16,689 nt of DNA from Onthomonas sp964456525 (GCA_964456525.1 CAYWAP010000038.1:1-16689); one strand, 5' to 3'. Shown: positions 7,184-14,547, numbered from the stretch's first letter. The notes: generated by a model not told the origin, from the letters alone. Numbers and translations are program-made.

Positions 7184-7205
7184 GATCGCGATCAGATCAT
7201 CTGAT
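7184..7205. promoter_or_regulatory. Overlapping palindromes before the reductase start, possible operator
   Basis: GATCGCGATC (7184-7193) is a perfect palindrome and overlaps ATCAGA-tca-TCTGAT (7191-7205), 40 bp before the reductase start codon. The symmetry suits a dimeric DNA-binding protein or a short RNA stem. No regulator is identified. Confidence 0.3.
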
Positions 7206-7245
7206 GGAAAATGCAGCAGCGATGGCTGAGAAAGAAGGAGTTTTT

Positions 7246-8208
7246 ATGCATGTTTTAATTGTTGGCACCGGCGCCATCGGCATTGCGATGGCGGCGACGA
7301 TCCGCTCGACCGGGGTGGAGGTCTCGCTCATGGCCAGAGGCGCCACCTGCGAGGCTATTCAGAGGGACGGGATTCACCGAACCGGCCTGTTTGGCCCGGC
7401 GGACTGCGGCCCGGAGTCCATCACCGTCCGTTCGGATTATGATTTCCCGGAAAACAGTTTTGATTCCATTCTGATTTCCGTGAAGACCATGGCGAACGAC
7501 GCCGTCAGCGATGCCCTGGCAGAGCACCGTTCCATTCTCAAGCCGGAGGGCAAGCTGGTGATCCTTCAAAACGGCTGGGGAAACGACGCGGCCTATCTCC
7601 GGAATTTCCCCAAGGAGCAGGTCTGCTGCGCCCGGGTGATCACCGGTTTTCAGCGCAGCGCGCCCAACGTCAGCGAAATCACGGTTCACACGGCTCCGGT
7701 GCTGCTGGGCAATCTGTACGGGCTGGATGTGTCGCCTCTGGAACCTCTGGCCCAGGCAATCCGCGGCGGCGGGATTCCCTGCGAGACGACGGACAACGTG
7801 GGGGCGGCGCTGTGGGCCAAAATGCTCTATAACTGTACATTGAACCCCCTGGGGGCGGTGCTGGGCCTGCACTATGGCGCGCTGACCAGGGCGCCGGAGG
7901 GCGTCGCCATCATGAACGACCTGATAGACGAGATCTTTGCGGTCATGACCGCCGCAGGTTATTCCACCTATTGGGCCACCCCGGAGGAATACCGGCAGGA
8001 GTTTTACGGCAAGCTGCTTCCGGACACCTATAACCACCGTTCTTCCACGCTGCAGGACATCCGCCGGCAGCGGCCCACGGAAATCGACACGCTGACGGGC
8101 AAGATTCTGGAGCTGGCAAAGGCCCACGGCATCCCGGTTCCCGTGAACACCATGCTGTACCGGCAGGTTAAAACCATAGAAGCCAATTACGGCACGGCCG
8201 GGAAATAG
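7246..8208 (+). CDS. panE: Ketopantoate reductase family protein (2-dehydropantoate 2-reductase)
   Basis: A 320-residue ApbA/PanE-family NADPH-dependent reductase. The enzyme type member reduces 2-dehydropantoate to pantoate in coenzyme A synthesis. The N-terminal Rossmann fold opens HVLIVGTGAIG with the GxGxxG at residues 7-12; NGWGN lies at 109-113. The catalytic lysine is Lys192 in WAKMLYNCTLNPLGA, with Asn196 and Asn200. The C-terminal helical domain has SSTLQDIRRQRPTEID (266-281), the family's substrate-side signature. I use the ATG at 7246 because AAGGAG precedes it closely and the GxGxxG then sits at the usual distance; an in-frame ATG at 7204 would add 14 residues without similarity. 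Many Clostridia carry several paralogs, so true pantoate activity is probable but not proven. No other pantothenate genes are nearby. Confidence 0.85.
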   Translation: MHVLIVGTGAIGIAMAATIRSTGVEVSLMARGATCEAIQRDGIHRTGLFGPADCGPESITVRSDYDFPENSFDSILISVKTMANDAVSDALAEHRSILKPEGKLVILQNGWGNDAAYLRNFPKEQVCCARVITGFQRSAPNVSEITVHTAPVLLGNLYGLDVSPLEPLAQAIRGGGIPCETTDNVGAALWAKMLYNCTLNPLGAVLGLHYGALTRAPEGVAIMNDLIDEIFAVMTAAGYSTYWATPEEYRQEFYGKLLPDTYNHRSSTLQDIRRQRPTEIDTLTGKILELAKAHGIPVPVNTMLYRQVKTIEANYGTAGK

Positions 8209-8263
8209 GCTGATTACAATATCATCAACATCCGGCGCTTTAAAGACGGCGCTATGGGCGCAA

Positions 8264-8298
8264 AAAAAGGATGGCCTCATTTGGAGGTCATCCTTTTT
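8264..8298. terminator. Bidirectional intrinsic terminator
   Basis: AAAAAGGATGGCCTC (8264-8278) pairs with GGAGGTCATCCTTTTT (8283-8298) with one G-T wobble. An A-run on one side and a T-run on the other let it serve both the reductase gene (plus) and the carboxypeptidase gene ending at 8320 (minus). Confidence 0.85.
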
Positions 8299-8319
8299 CG
8301 TTGATCGGTTGTGAATCCC

Positions 8320-9714
8320 TTACCGTCTGCGTCTCCGGCCGCCCCGGTAGCTGGTTCTGCGTCCGCTAACCCGGCCGCCCCGATAGCTGGAGGTCCGTCT
8401 GCGCCCCCGGAAAAGGGTCAGCCGCAGCAGCACAGCCAGCAGAAGGACGGCGAACACGGCCAGAGCGGCCTTGACATACCAATGGCTCAGAAGGCGCTGA
8501 ATCTGGGCCTTCCGAACTAGGAAGGTGGAGGCCTCCACGTCATTGATCGCAACCAAGTTGACGGTGCCATACTCCACGCCGTCCAGAGACAGGGTCATGG
8601 TGCCGAGGACATCGCCCTTTGAAACGGGGGCGTCCACAGAGGACATTAAGGTGATATCCTGGGTGAAGCTCTCAGCGGTTACATCGTTGGGAACTTCGGC
8701 GGTGATGGTGGAGTCCGGCTGGACGGCAACCTGGTCGGCCTCGGTGGACAGATTCACTGTCACGCTGCCATAGGTAAGGCTCGCGTCCACAATTTCTATG
8801 GTGCTGAAGTTGTCCAGACCCCATTGCAGGAGACGGGAGCTTTCGGAGAACTGCTTGCGCTGAACGGTTCCGTCCACGGTGGGGTTGTCGCAGCCCATGA
8901 CCACGGCGAGGAGGGTTACCCCGTCCTCCTCCGCAGCGGACATCAGGCAGTAGCCCGCGGCCTCGGTGGAGCCGGTCTTAATGCCGATGCAGTTGGAGTA
9001 GACGTAGCCCAGATAGCGGTAGTTGGTCAAAAGGGCGTTGGTGTTATAGAAATGGCGCTGGTCGCTCAGATTCGTCGCGTCGATGTAGCAATCGGCTGTC
9101 TGGACGATTTCCCGAAAATCGCTGTAGGCCATCGCCGCCTGGCCGATGAGGAAAAGATCGTAGCAGGTGGAGACCTGGTCGTCATCGGGCATGCCGCTGG
9201 GATTGGTGAAATTGGTGCCGGTACAGCCCAGGGAGACGGCGACTTCGTTCATCTCCTCCACAAAGGCATCGACGGTGCCGGACACCTCCTGGGCCAGAAT
9301 GTTGGCGGCCTCGCTGGCGGAGGCGATCAGCATACACTTCAGCAGCTCCTCCACCGTCATGGTTTCGCCGGGCTGGATGTTCAAGTTGGAGGCGTCGGAC
9401 TCCAGACCATCCCAGCAGTCGCTCTGAGCAGTGACCTCGGTGCTCATTGACAAGTCCCCGGCGTCAATATGCTGGAAAACGATCAGTGCGGTCATGACCT
9501 TGACCAAACTGGCCGGATAGACCGAGTCGTAGCCATTTTGCTCATAGAGAACGTTGCCGGTGTCCAAATTGACGAGGATTGCCGCTTCGGCGTCCACTTC
9601 CATGTCGTTTAGAATCTCGGAAACGGAATCAGCTGCCAGCGCAGAGGTGAGCGTCAGGGAGAGCAGCAGAACAAGAGCCAACAGCAGGGAGAGAAAACGG
9701 TTTATTTTTTTCAT
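8320..9714 (-). CDS. D-alanyl-D-alanine carboxypeptidase, family S11 (first paralog)
   Basis: A 464-residue exported penicillin-binding protein of the DacA/DacF type, which trims the terminal D-Ala from peptidoglycan stem peptides. A signal peptide (residues 1-28) precedes the domain. Active-site motifs are SxxK as PASLVKVMTA (Ser69, Lys72), the second motif as SASE (132-135), where SxN is canonical, and KTGST (246-250). A beta-rich C-terminal domain (about 300-395) is followed by a membrane segment (412-435) and an Arg/Gly/Ser/Tyr tail with a repeated RTSSYRGGR/RRTSYRGGR unit. I prefer the ATG at 9714: AGAAAGG lies 10 nt away, while it is only 1 nt from the in-frame ATG at 9723. It is a tandem paralog of the next gene. 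Loss of the SxN asparagine may lower activity. Confidence 0.88.
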   Translation of the reverse strand: MKKINRFLSLLLALVLLLSLTLTSALAADSVSEILNDMEVDAEAAILVNLDTGNVLYEQNGYDSVYPASLVKVMTALIVFQHIDAGDLSMSTEVTAQSDCWDGLESDASNLNIQPGETMTVEELLKCMLIASASEAANILAQEVSGTVDAFVEEMNEVAVSLGCTGTNFTNPSGMPDDDQVSTCYDLFLIGQAAMAYSDFREIVQTADCYIDATNLSDQRHFYNTNALLTNYRYLGYVYSNCIGIKTGSTEAAGYCLMSAAEEDGVTLLAVVMGCDNPTVDGTVQRKQFSESSRLLQWGLDNFSTIEIVDASLTYGSVTVNLSTEADQVAVQPDSTITAEVPNDVTAESFTQDITLMSSVDAPVSKGDVLGTMTLSLDGVEYGTVNLVAINDVEASTFLVRKAQIQRLLSHWYVKAALAVFAVLLLAVLLRLTLFRGRRRTSSYRGGRVSGRRTSYRGGRRRRR

Positions 9715-9809
9715 ATTTCTCATGCCTTTCTACGAAAGCACCTCTAAAAACTTCATGTCTGTTCAAAGTTGTCAGAGAATGCAAAATTCGATATTTTTCG
9801 TCTTTTGAT

Positions 9810-9849
9810 GCGGAGAATTCTCCGCGGCTTTACGGCGCCAGCCGTAAAG
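9810..9849. repeat. Two adjacent palindromes between the carboxypeptidase genes
   Basis: GCGGAGAATTCTCCGC (9810-9825) is a perfect 16-bp palindrome. Two bases further, CTTTACGGC-gcca-GCCGTAAAG (9828-9849) forms a 9-bp stem. They lie just after the stop of the second paralog (minus strand) and may end its transcript, but no T-run follows on that strand. An operator role for the downstream gene is also possible. Confidence 0.45.
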
Positions 9850-9868
9850 GATGTTTTGTATATGTGAT

Positions 9869-11296
9869 CTATCTGTGGCGGCGGCGCCGCTTTCGCCGTT
9901 TGCGCCGCCTCCGTCTGCGGTGCAGGGCAATCAGAATGCGGGCACGGATGACCAGGAGGACAAAAACGAAAACCAGCAGCAAGACGATATAGAGAAGGAT
10001 TTTGATCACCTTCACGACTTTCTGCACAACGGTTTGGGTCTGCTGGGTGCGGACTTTTTCGGCGGAAGCGGCCACGTCCGTGGCGGCGACCAGATCGACG
10101 GCGCCGTATTCCACCCCATCCAACGAGACCGTCACCGAGCCGATCACATCCCCTGCGGAGACGGGGGCCTCCAGATCCTCGTCATAGTCATAGGAAAAGG
10201 TCAGGTCATCAACGGTGATGTCGATGGGCATCTGGGCATAGAGAGATTCCTCAGCCACGGCCTGGACCGACTCCGTCTCGTCCGAACTGGCGATGGGGAC
10301 GCTGGTGACAACCTCTCCGGCGGTGACGACTTCCTCGGTGGTGAAATTGGCAAAGCCCCAGTCAAACAGGCGGATGCTCTCCGAGAACTGCAGTCTGTCC
10401 CGGGTGCCGTCTGAGTTAATCAGCCAATTGCACCCCATCATAATGCAGATCAGCGTCTGCCCGTCCTGCTCCACGGCAGAGACCAGACAGTTCCCCGCCA
10501 GGTAGGTGGAGCCGGTTTTGACGCCGATGCAGCCGTCGTAATTATATGTGGTGGTCTCGGTGCCCTTCAAAAGGGCGTTGGTGTTGCGCAGAGTTCGGGC
10601 CTCGGAGAGGTTTGTGGCCGGTACGGTGTAGCTGGCGGTGGCGACGATCTTCCGAAATTCCTCGTATTCCATGGCGGCTTTCGTGATCCAGTACAGGTCT
10701 GTACAGGTGGTGTAATGGTCGTTATTGTGAAGGCCGCTGGGGTTGATAAAGTTGCTGGACGTGCAGCCGCATTCTGCGGCAACCCGGTTCATCTCATCGG
10801 AAAAGTCGTCCAGCGTGCCAGAAACAAGCTCAGCCAGAACATTTGCCGCGTCACAGGCCGAGGGGAGCATCATGCAGTAGAGCAGGTCTTTCACGGAGAT
10901 CTCTTCACCGGCCTGGAGATTGACCACCGCGGCAGAGGAAGTCAGGGACTCCTGAAAGGTGTCGCTACAGGTCACCATCGTGTCCAGCGAAAAGTCACCT
11001 GCGTCGATATGCTGCAAAACAACCAGTGCGGTTAAAATTTTGGTGGTGCTGGCAGGGTAGATCTGGGTATCCTGATCCTGCCCGAACATGACGTAATCCG
11101 TGTCCATATCGACCAGAAGGGCGGCGCCTGCGTTGACGCTCATCTCGCTGACGAGTTGGGAAGTGGACGTGCTGCCTGTGGCATCGGCAGAGGAATCGCC
11201 TTCAGAACTGGAATCGCTTGCCAGGGCGGCAGGCATTGCCAGAGACAGAGCCAGACACAACACCAAAAAAACAGAGAGAAAAGAAAAATTTTTCAT
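9869..11296 (-). CDS. D-alanyl-D-alanine carboxypeptidase, family S11 (second paralog)
   Basis: A 475-residue exported S11 carboxypeptidase, paralogous to the neighbouring gene along its length (shared QHIDAGD, NPSG, RNTNALL/YNTNALL, SLDGVEYG). A signal peptide (1-27) is followed by a Ser/Asp-rich spacer. The motifs are PASTTKILTA (Ser83, Lys86), a second motif SACD (146-149) in place of SxN, and KTGST (260-264). A C-terminal membrane segment (about 430-450) leads to a tail of 16 basic residues from position 460, almost all arginine, predicted to lie in the cytoplasm. I take the ATG at 11296 because the signal peptide then starts cleanly. No good Shine-Dalgarno is visible there; an in-frame TTG at 11341 is an alternative start. 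The promoter at 11376-11404 supports separate expression. Confidence 0.87.
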   Translation of the reverse strand: MKNFSFLSVFLVLCLALSLAMPAALASDSSSEGDSSADATGSTSTSQLVSEMSVNAGAALLVDMDTDYVMFGQDQDTQIYPASTTKILTALVVLQHIDAGDFSLDTMVTCSDTFQESLTSSAAVVNLQAGEEISVKDLLYCMMLPSACDAANVLAELVSGTLDDFSDEMNRVAAECGCTSSNFINPSGLHNNDHYTTCTDLYWITKAAMEYEEFRKIVATASYTVPATNLSEARTLRNTNALLKGTETTTYNYDGCIGVKTGSTYLAGNCLVSAVEQDGQTLICIMMGCNWLINSDGTRDRLQFSESIRLFDWGFANFTTEEVVTAGEVVTSVPIASSDETESVQAVAEESLYAQMPIDITVDDLTFSYDYDEDLEAPVSAGDVIGSVTVSLDGVEYGAVDLVAATDVAASAEKVRTQQTQTVVQKVVKVIKILLYIVLLLVFVFVLLVIRARILIALHRRRRRRKRRKRRRRHR

Positions 11297-11375
11297 GAAT
11301 TCATTTGTCAGGTATGATATACTTATAAATGGTAGTGCCAATGTGTATTCTCAGGGAAACACATCAACAAGGTCT

Positions 11376-11404
11376 ATTATACCAGACAAAATCTTGTCCT
11401 GCAA
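11376..11404 (-). promoter_or_regulatory. Promoter of the second carboxypeptidase with an internal palindrome
   Basis: Minus-strand -35 TTGCAG (11399-11404), a 17-nt spacer and a perfect -10 TATAAT (11376-11381). The spacer itself contains the inverted repeat GACAA-GATT-TTGTC (11385-11398), positioned where a bound protein would block RNA polymerase. Confidence 0.65.
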
Positions 11405-11430
11405 CGGGAAAATAAAAGAATTGAAAAAGA

Positions 11431-11476
11431 TTCACAGGGAAAATGCGCCGTCGGGGGCGGGAAACCGGCCTGTGAA
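11431..11476 (+). promoter_or_regulatory. Inverted repeat upstream of the nitroreductase gene
   Basis: TTCACAGG (11431-11438) and CCTGTGAA (11469-11476) form a perfect 8-bp inverted repeat around a GC-rich 30-nt interior that can itself pair (CGCC/GGCG). A further CCTGCGG/CCGCAGG stem follows before the ribosome site. This could be a folded mRNA leader or a spaced operator; I found no known riboswitch consensus and no clear plus-strand promoter. Confidence 0.3.
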
Positions 11477-11525
11477 ATGTGCCTGCGGCCCGGCGCCCCG
11501 CAGGGGGGCAGAATGGAGGATGTTT

Positions 11526-12260
11526 ATGGAATACAATGAAGTGATTCAAAGCCTGTACAATCGGAAGTCTGTGAGGGCCTTTGAAGACCGGCCCATCCCG
11601 GCAGAACTCAAGGAGCTGATTTTCCGAGCGGCCGCCGAAGCGCCCACCGCGGGCAACCAGCAGCTCTATACGATTTTGGACGTTACAGATCCGGATTTGA
11701 AGCAGGCGCTGTCCGTGACCTGTGACCATCAGCCCTTTATCGCCACAGCCCCTATGGTGCTGGTGTTTTGCGCCGACTGCAAAAAGTGGTATGACAGCTA
11801 TATCGAGGCGGGGTGTACCCCAAGAGCCCCCGGCGTGGGAGATCTGATGTTGGCGGTGGCGGATACCGCGATCGCCGCCCAAAACGCAGTTACTGCGGCG
11901 GAAAGTCTGGGAATTGGTTCCTGTTACATCGGGGACATTCTGGAAAACTGCGAAAAGCAGCGGGAGCTGCTCCGGCTGCCGGAGTATGTTGTCCCGGCGG
12001 TGATGGCGGTCTTCGGCTACCCCACACAGCAGCAGAAGCAGCGCCCGAAGCCCCAGCGCTGCGATCTCTCCCACATCGTCCATGAGAACACCTACCGCTC
12101 GATGGACGGGAAAGAGCTGCGGGATATGCTCAGCCCCCGTGCCGGAGTCAAGGGGTTTGATGCGTGGTGCCAGGCCTTCCACCAGCGGAAATACGATTCG
12201 GATTTTTCCAGAGAGATGACCCGCTCGGTGGGGGAGTACCTGAAGGCGTTTCAGAAGTGA
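11526..12260 (+). CDS. Nitroreductase family protein (FMN-dependent oxidoreductase)
   Basis: A 244-residue flavoprotein of the nitroreductase superfamily, NfsA/NADPH-dependent oxidoreductase-like. It should bind FMN and reduce nitro compounds, quinones or flavins with NAD(P)H. The FMN phosphate-binding start RKSVRAFEDRPIP lies at residues 13-25 and APTAGNQQLYTI at 39-50. A central helix ADTAIAAQNAVTAAESLGIGSCYIGDI spans 112-138, and PAVMAVFGYPTQQQKQRPK lies at 157-175. I chose the ATG at 11526, which has GGAGG 6 nt upstream; an ATG at 11520 directly abuts that site. The physiological substrate is unknown. Its 3' end overlaps the convergent flavoprotein gene by 10 bp. Confidence 0.88.
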   Translation: MEYNEVIQSLYNRKSVRAFEDRPIPAELKELIFRAAAEAPTAGNQQLYTILDVTDPDLKQALSVTCDHQPFIATAPMVLVFCADCKKWYDSYIEAGCTPRAPGVGDLMLAVADTAIAAQNAVTAAESLGIGSCYIGDILENCEKQRELLRLPEYVVPAVMAVFGYPTQQQKQRPKPQRCDLSHIVHENTYRSMDGKELRDMLSPRAGVKGFDAWCQAFHQRKYDSDFSREMTRSVGEYLKAFQK

Positions 12261-13525
12261 GGGGAATCGTTCCCTGACCCCTTGCGGGGGCGGGCAGATC
12301 CGCCCTGCAAAAACCGTGCCGCAGCCCTTCCGGCCAGAATGCCGGAACACCAGGCCCAATGCAGGTTGTAGCCGCCGCAGTTTCCGGCGACGTCCAGCAG
12401 CTCACCGGCCAGATACAGGCCGGGCTGCCGTTTGGATTGGAAATCCGGCGTGAGTTCGTGGAGGGGGATGCCGCCGCCTGTGACCTGTGCGTGATCCCAG
12501 GACAGGGTTCCCGTCACGGGGAAGCGCCACCCCTTCAGGGCGGCGGTCAGGCGGTCCAGATCGGCTCTGGACAGGGAACCGGCCCCCATGGCGGGGGACA
12601 GGTTCAGGGTTTTGAGCACGGCAAACTGAAGGCGTTTGTGGATCAGGCCCAGCATGGCGTCCTCCAGAGGTTCGCCGGGGAAGCTGCGGCATTTCCGGCG
12701 GAGAAGCTGCCGCAGCTCGTCAAAATTCTGTTGGGGGAAGAAGTCCACGGCGACCTCCGCCCCCTGTTCCGGCAGCAGGCAGGAGAGCTGCATGGCGGGG
12801 ATGCCCGATATGCCGTAATCCGTGAATTGCAGCTCCCCAAACTCCGCCCCCAACCGCGCTTTCCCGTGGTACAGCCGGATGGCGGCGTTGGCTCGAATGC
12901 CTTTCAGCTGCTTAAAAACCGAGCCTTTGCACTGCAGCCCCACCAGACAGGGGCGTAAGGGGGTGCAGCTGTGGCCAAAGCCCTTGGCAATGGCATAGCC
13001 GATGCCGGTGGAGCCCTGTTTGGGGGCGGCCTTTCCGCCGGTGCTCAACAGCACGGCGTCCCCTGAAAATGTCCTGCCGTCCTCGGCGTGGGCGGTGAAG
13101 CGCCGCCCCTGGGCGGTGACCTGGGTGACCTTGCAGTCGGTGATGACGGCGATGTTCCGGCGGCGCAGCCCCAGCAAAAGCAGGTCCAGCACCATGGAGG
13201 CCTGGCGGCAGTAGGGGTAAATGCGCCCGGCGCTGTCTGCGGTACACATGAGCCCAAGGCGGTTGAAAAAGTCCACCGCCATTGAGACGGGCATCTGCTC
13301 CAGCAAAGGCGCCAGCCGCTCCGGGGCGCAGGTGTGGTATGCGTCCGGGACAATGGTTTCGTTGCTCAAGTTGCACTTGCCGTTGCCGGTGGCGAGGATT
13401 TTCTTGCCCGCCCGGGGCATTCCCTCCAAAATGGTCACGCGGACTTCGGGGGCGTTTTGGGCAGCGGTGAGGGCGGCGGCCATGCCGGCCGCGCCACCGC
13501 CGACGATCAGGAGTTGTTTCATCAT
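12251..13525 (-). CDS. BaiN/HI0933-type NAD(P)/FAD-dependent oxidoreductase
   Basis: A 424-residue flavoprotein of the HI0933/YhiN/BaiN family, usual length about 410-420. The N-terminal FAD dinucleotide-binding motif is LLIVGGGAAGMAAAL (residues 5-19), followed by the family signature KKILATGNGKCNLSN (41-55). The C-terminal FAD contact region GELLDVAGNCGGYNLHWAWCSGILAG lies near residue 375. BaiN members have been linked to reduction of bile-acid intermediates in gut clostridia, but the family is broad and most members have no assigned substrate, so I do not infer bile-acid activity. The start is one of two adjacent ATG codons (13525 or 13522), with only a weak Shine-Dalgarno. The gene is convergent with the nitroreductase and lies downstream of sigE in the same direction, separated by 277 bp. 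Confidence 0.9.
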   Translation of the reverse strand: MMKQLLIVGGGAAGMAAALTAAQNAPEVRVTILEGMPRAGKKILATGNGKCNLSNETIVPDAYHTCAPERLAPLLEQMPVSMAVDFFNRLGLMCTADSAGRIYPYCRQASMVLDLLLLGLRRRNIAVITDCKVTQVTAQGRRFTAHAEDGRTFSGDAVLLSTGGKAAPKQGSTGIGYAIAKGFGHSCTPLRPCLVGLQCKGSVFKQLKGIRANAAIRLYHGKARLGAEFGELQFTDYGISGIPAMQLSCLLPEQGAEVAVDFFPQQNFDELRQLLRRKCRSFPGEPLEDAMLGLIHKRLQFAVLKTLNLSPAMGAGSLSRADLDRLTAALKGWRFPVTGTLSWDHAQVTGGGIPLHELTPDFQSKRQPGLYLAGELLDVAGNCGGYNLHWAWCSGILAGRAAARFLQGGSARPRKGSGNDSPHF

Positions 13526-13742
13526 GCGGTTGCTCCATGGGAAATCGACGTCTGAAATGGGATAGGGGAGAACATGTCCCCTTGCCCAGCTGTGCGGCTC
13601 GCCGCACAGAGAAACCGCCTTGCGGCTCTCTCAGCAAATCTTATTATAAAAGATACGACGGCAAAATTCACCCTGTTTTTATCAATATTTTTCATGAAAT
13701 CTTCCGGCTGGCCCTCCGGGGAGGGGTGTCGGAACGCAAGGA

Positions 13743-13775
13743 AGCCTGTCTCTGCCAGTGGTGCGGAGACAGGCT
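13743..13775 (-). terminator. Hairpin after sigE, probable terminator
   Basis: AGCCTGTCTC (13743-13752) pairs perfectly with GAGACAGGCT (13766-13775) around a 13-nt loop, about 28 bp beyond the sigE stop. Only a short TTCCTT follows on the minus strand, so it may be partial. The rest of the 13526-13802 gap shows an AT-rich patch with TATAAT at about 13640-13645 but no gene. Confidence 0.5.
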
Positions 13776-13802
13776 GTTTGTATGGTGTCAAATGATTTAG
13801 AA

Positions 13803-14531
13803 CTAATTTAACCGGTCGATTTCCCTTTTTAAGCGGACGATGATCCGCTTTTCCAGCCGGGAAATGTAGGACTGAGAGATGCCGAGGACTTCCGCAACCT
13901 GCTTTTGGGTACACTCCTGGACGCCGCCCAGACCAAAGCGCATGGAAATGATGCGCAGTTCCCGGTCGTCCAGAGTGCGCAGCGCCGCGGAGAGCAGCTC
14001 CCGGTCTACGTCCTCATCCACCGGGCGCTCCACCAGATCGTCGTCTGTGCCGAGAATGTCGGAGAGCAGCAGCTCGTTGCCGTCCCAGTCGGTGTTCAAC
14101 GGCTCGTCAAAGGAGACCTCGCCCCGCTGGTTGGAGGTCTTGCGCAGAAACATCAAAATCTCATTTTCAATGCAGCGGGAGGCGTAGGTGGCGAGCTTGA
14201 TATTTTTTTCCAGATTAAAGGTGTTTACCGCCTTAATCAGGCCGATGGTTCCGATGGAGATCAGGTCCTCCAGATTGATTCCCGTGTTTTCAAACCGGCG
14301 CGCCAGATAGACCACCAGGCGCAAATTGTGCTCAATGAGCTGGGATCGGGCCTGTTCATCTCCCTGTGCGGAGCGGGAGAGCAGGGCGCGCTCCCGGTTC
14401 CGGTCCAGCGGCGGGGGCAGGACGTCGCCGGTGCCGATATAGTAGACGGCCGAGGGGGAGCGGCATTCCAGCCGGGTGAGCCGGTGAATGATTTTTCCAA
14501 ATAGACTGCGATTTTTACGAACTTCCCGCAT
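13803..14531 (-). CDS. sigE: Sporulation sigma factor SigE (pro-sigma-E)
   Basis: A 242-residue mother-cell sigma factor that directs early gene expression after asymmetric division. The N-terminus (about residues 1-29, basic and amphipathic) is the inhibitory pro-sequence. The conserved VYYIG (29-33), where processing occurs in Bacillus, is followed by LPPPL. Region 2 contains LIEHNLRLVVYLARRFENTG and LEDLISIGTIGLIKAVNTF, then KLATYASRCIENEILMFLR. EVSFDEPLNTDWDGNELLLSDILGTDDD lies at 138-165. Region 4 has the helix-turn-helix TQKQVAEVLGISQSYISRLEKRI (208-230). Shine-Dalgarno GGGAGG is about 6 nt before ATG. It lies 16 nt after spoIIGA in the same operon, whose product should cleave the pro-sequence. 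sigG, commonly next, is not present. Confidence 0.95.
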   Translation of the reverse strand: MREVRKNRSLFGKIIHRLTRLECRSPSAVYYIGTGDVLPPPLDRNRERALLSRSAQGDEQARSQLIEHNLRLVVYLARRFENTGINLEDLISIGTIGLIKAVNTFNLEKNIKLATYASRCIENEILMFLRKTSNQRGEVSFDEPLNTDWDGNELLLSDILGTDDDLVERPVDEDVDRELLSAALRTLDDRELRIISMRFGLGGVQECTQKQVAEVLGISQSYISRLEKRIIVRLKREIDRLN

Positions 14532-14547
14532 AATTTCCTCCCAAATG

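Larger units (their letters stand above)
6840..7245. other. Divergent intergenic region between ypeB and the ketopantoate reductase gene
   Basis: A stretch of about 400 bases with no full-size gene. It holds the possible ypeB promoter, a consensus plus-strand promoter at 6997-7025, a 27-codon open frame at 7074-7157, and two overlapping palindromes at 7184-7205. The leader from the plus promoter to the reductase start is about 215 nt, unusually long for a simple enzyme gene. Confidence 0.6.

Noticed and set aside
11100..11525. Long in-frame extension upstream of the nitroreductase
   Set aside because: It crosses the opposing carboxypeptidase start and its promoter; GGAGG before 11526 and the family alignment favour the short form.
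12251..13525. Assigning bile-acid dehydroxylation to the BaiN-type flavoprotein
   Set aside because: The family is broad and no other bai gene is nearby, so family membership alone does not support that pathway.
13522..13914. A 130-codon minus-strand frame between sigE and the flavoprotein gene
   Set aside because: It overlaps the end of sigE and the hairpin after it, and has no recognisable feature or ribosome site.
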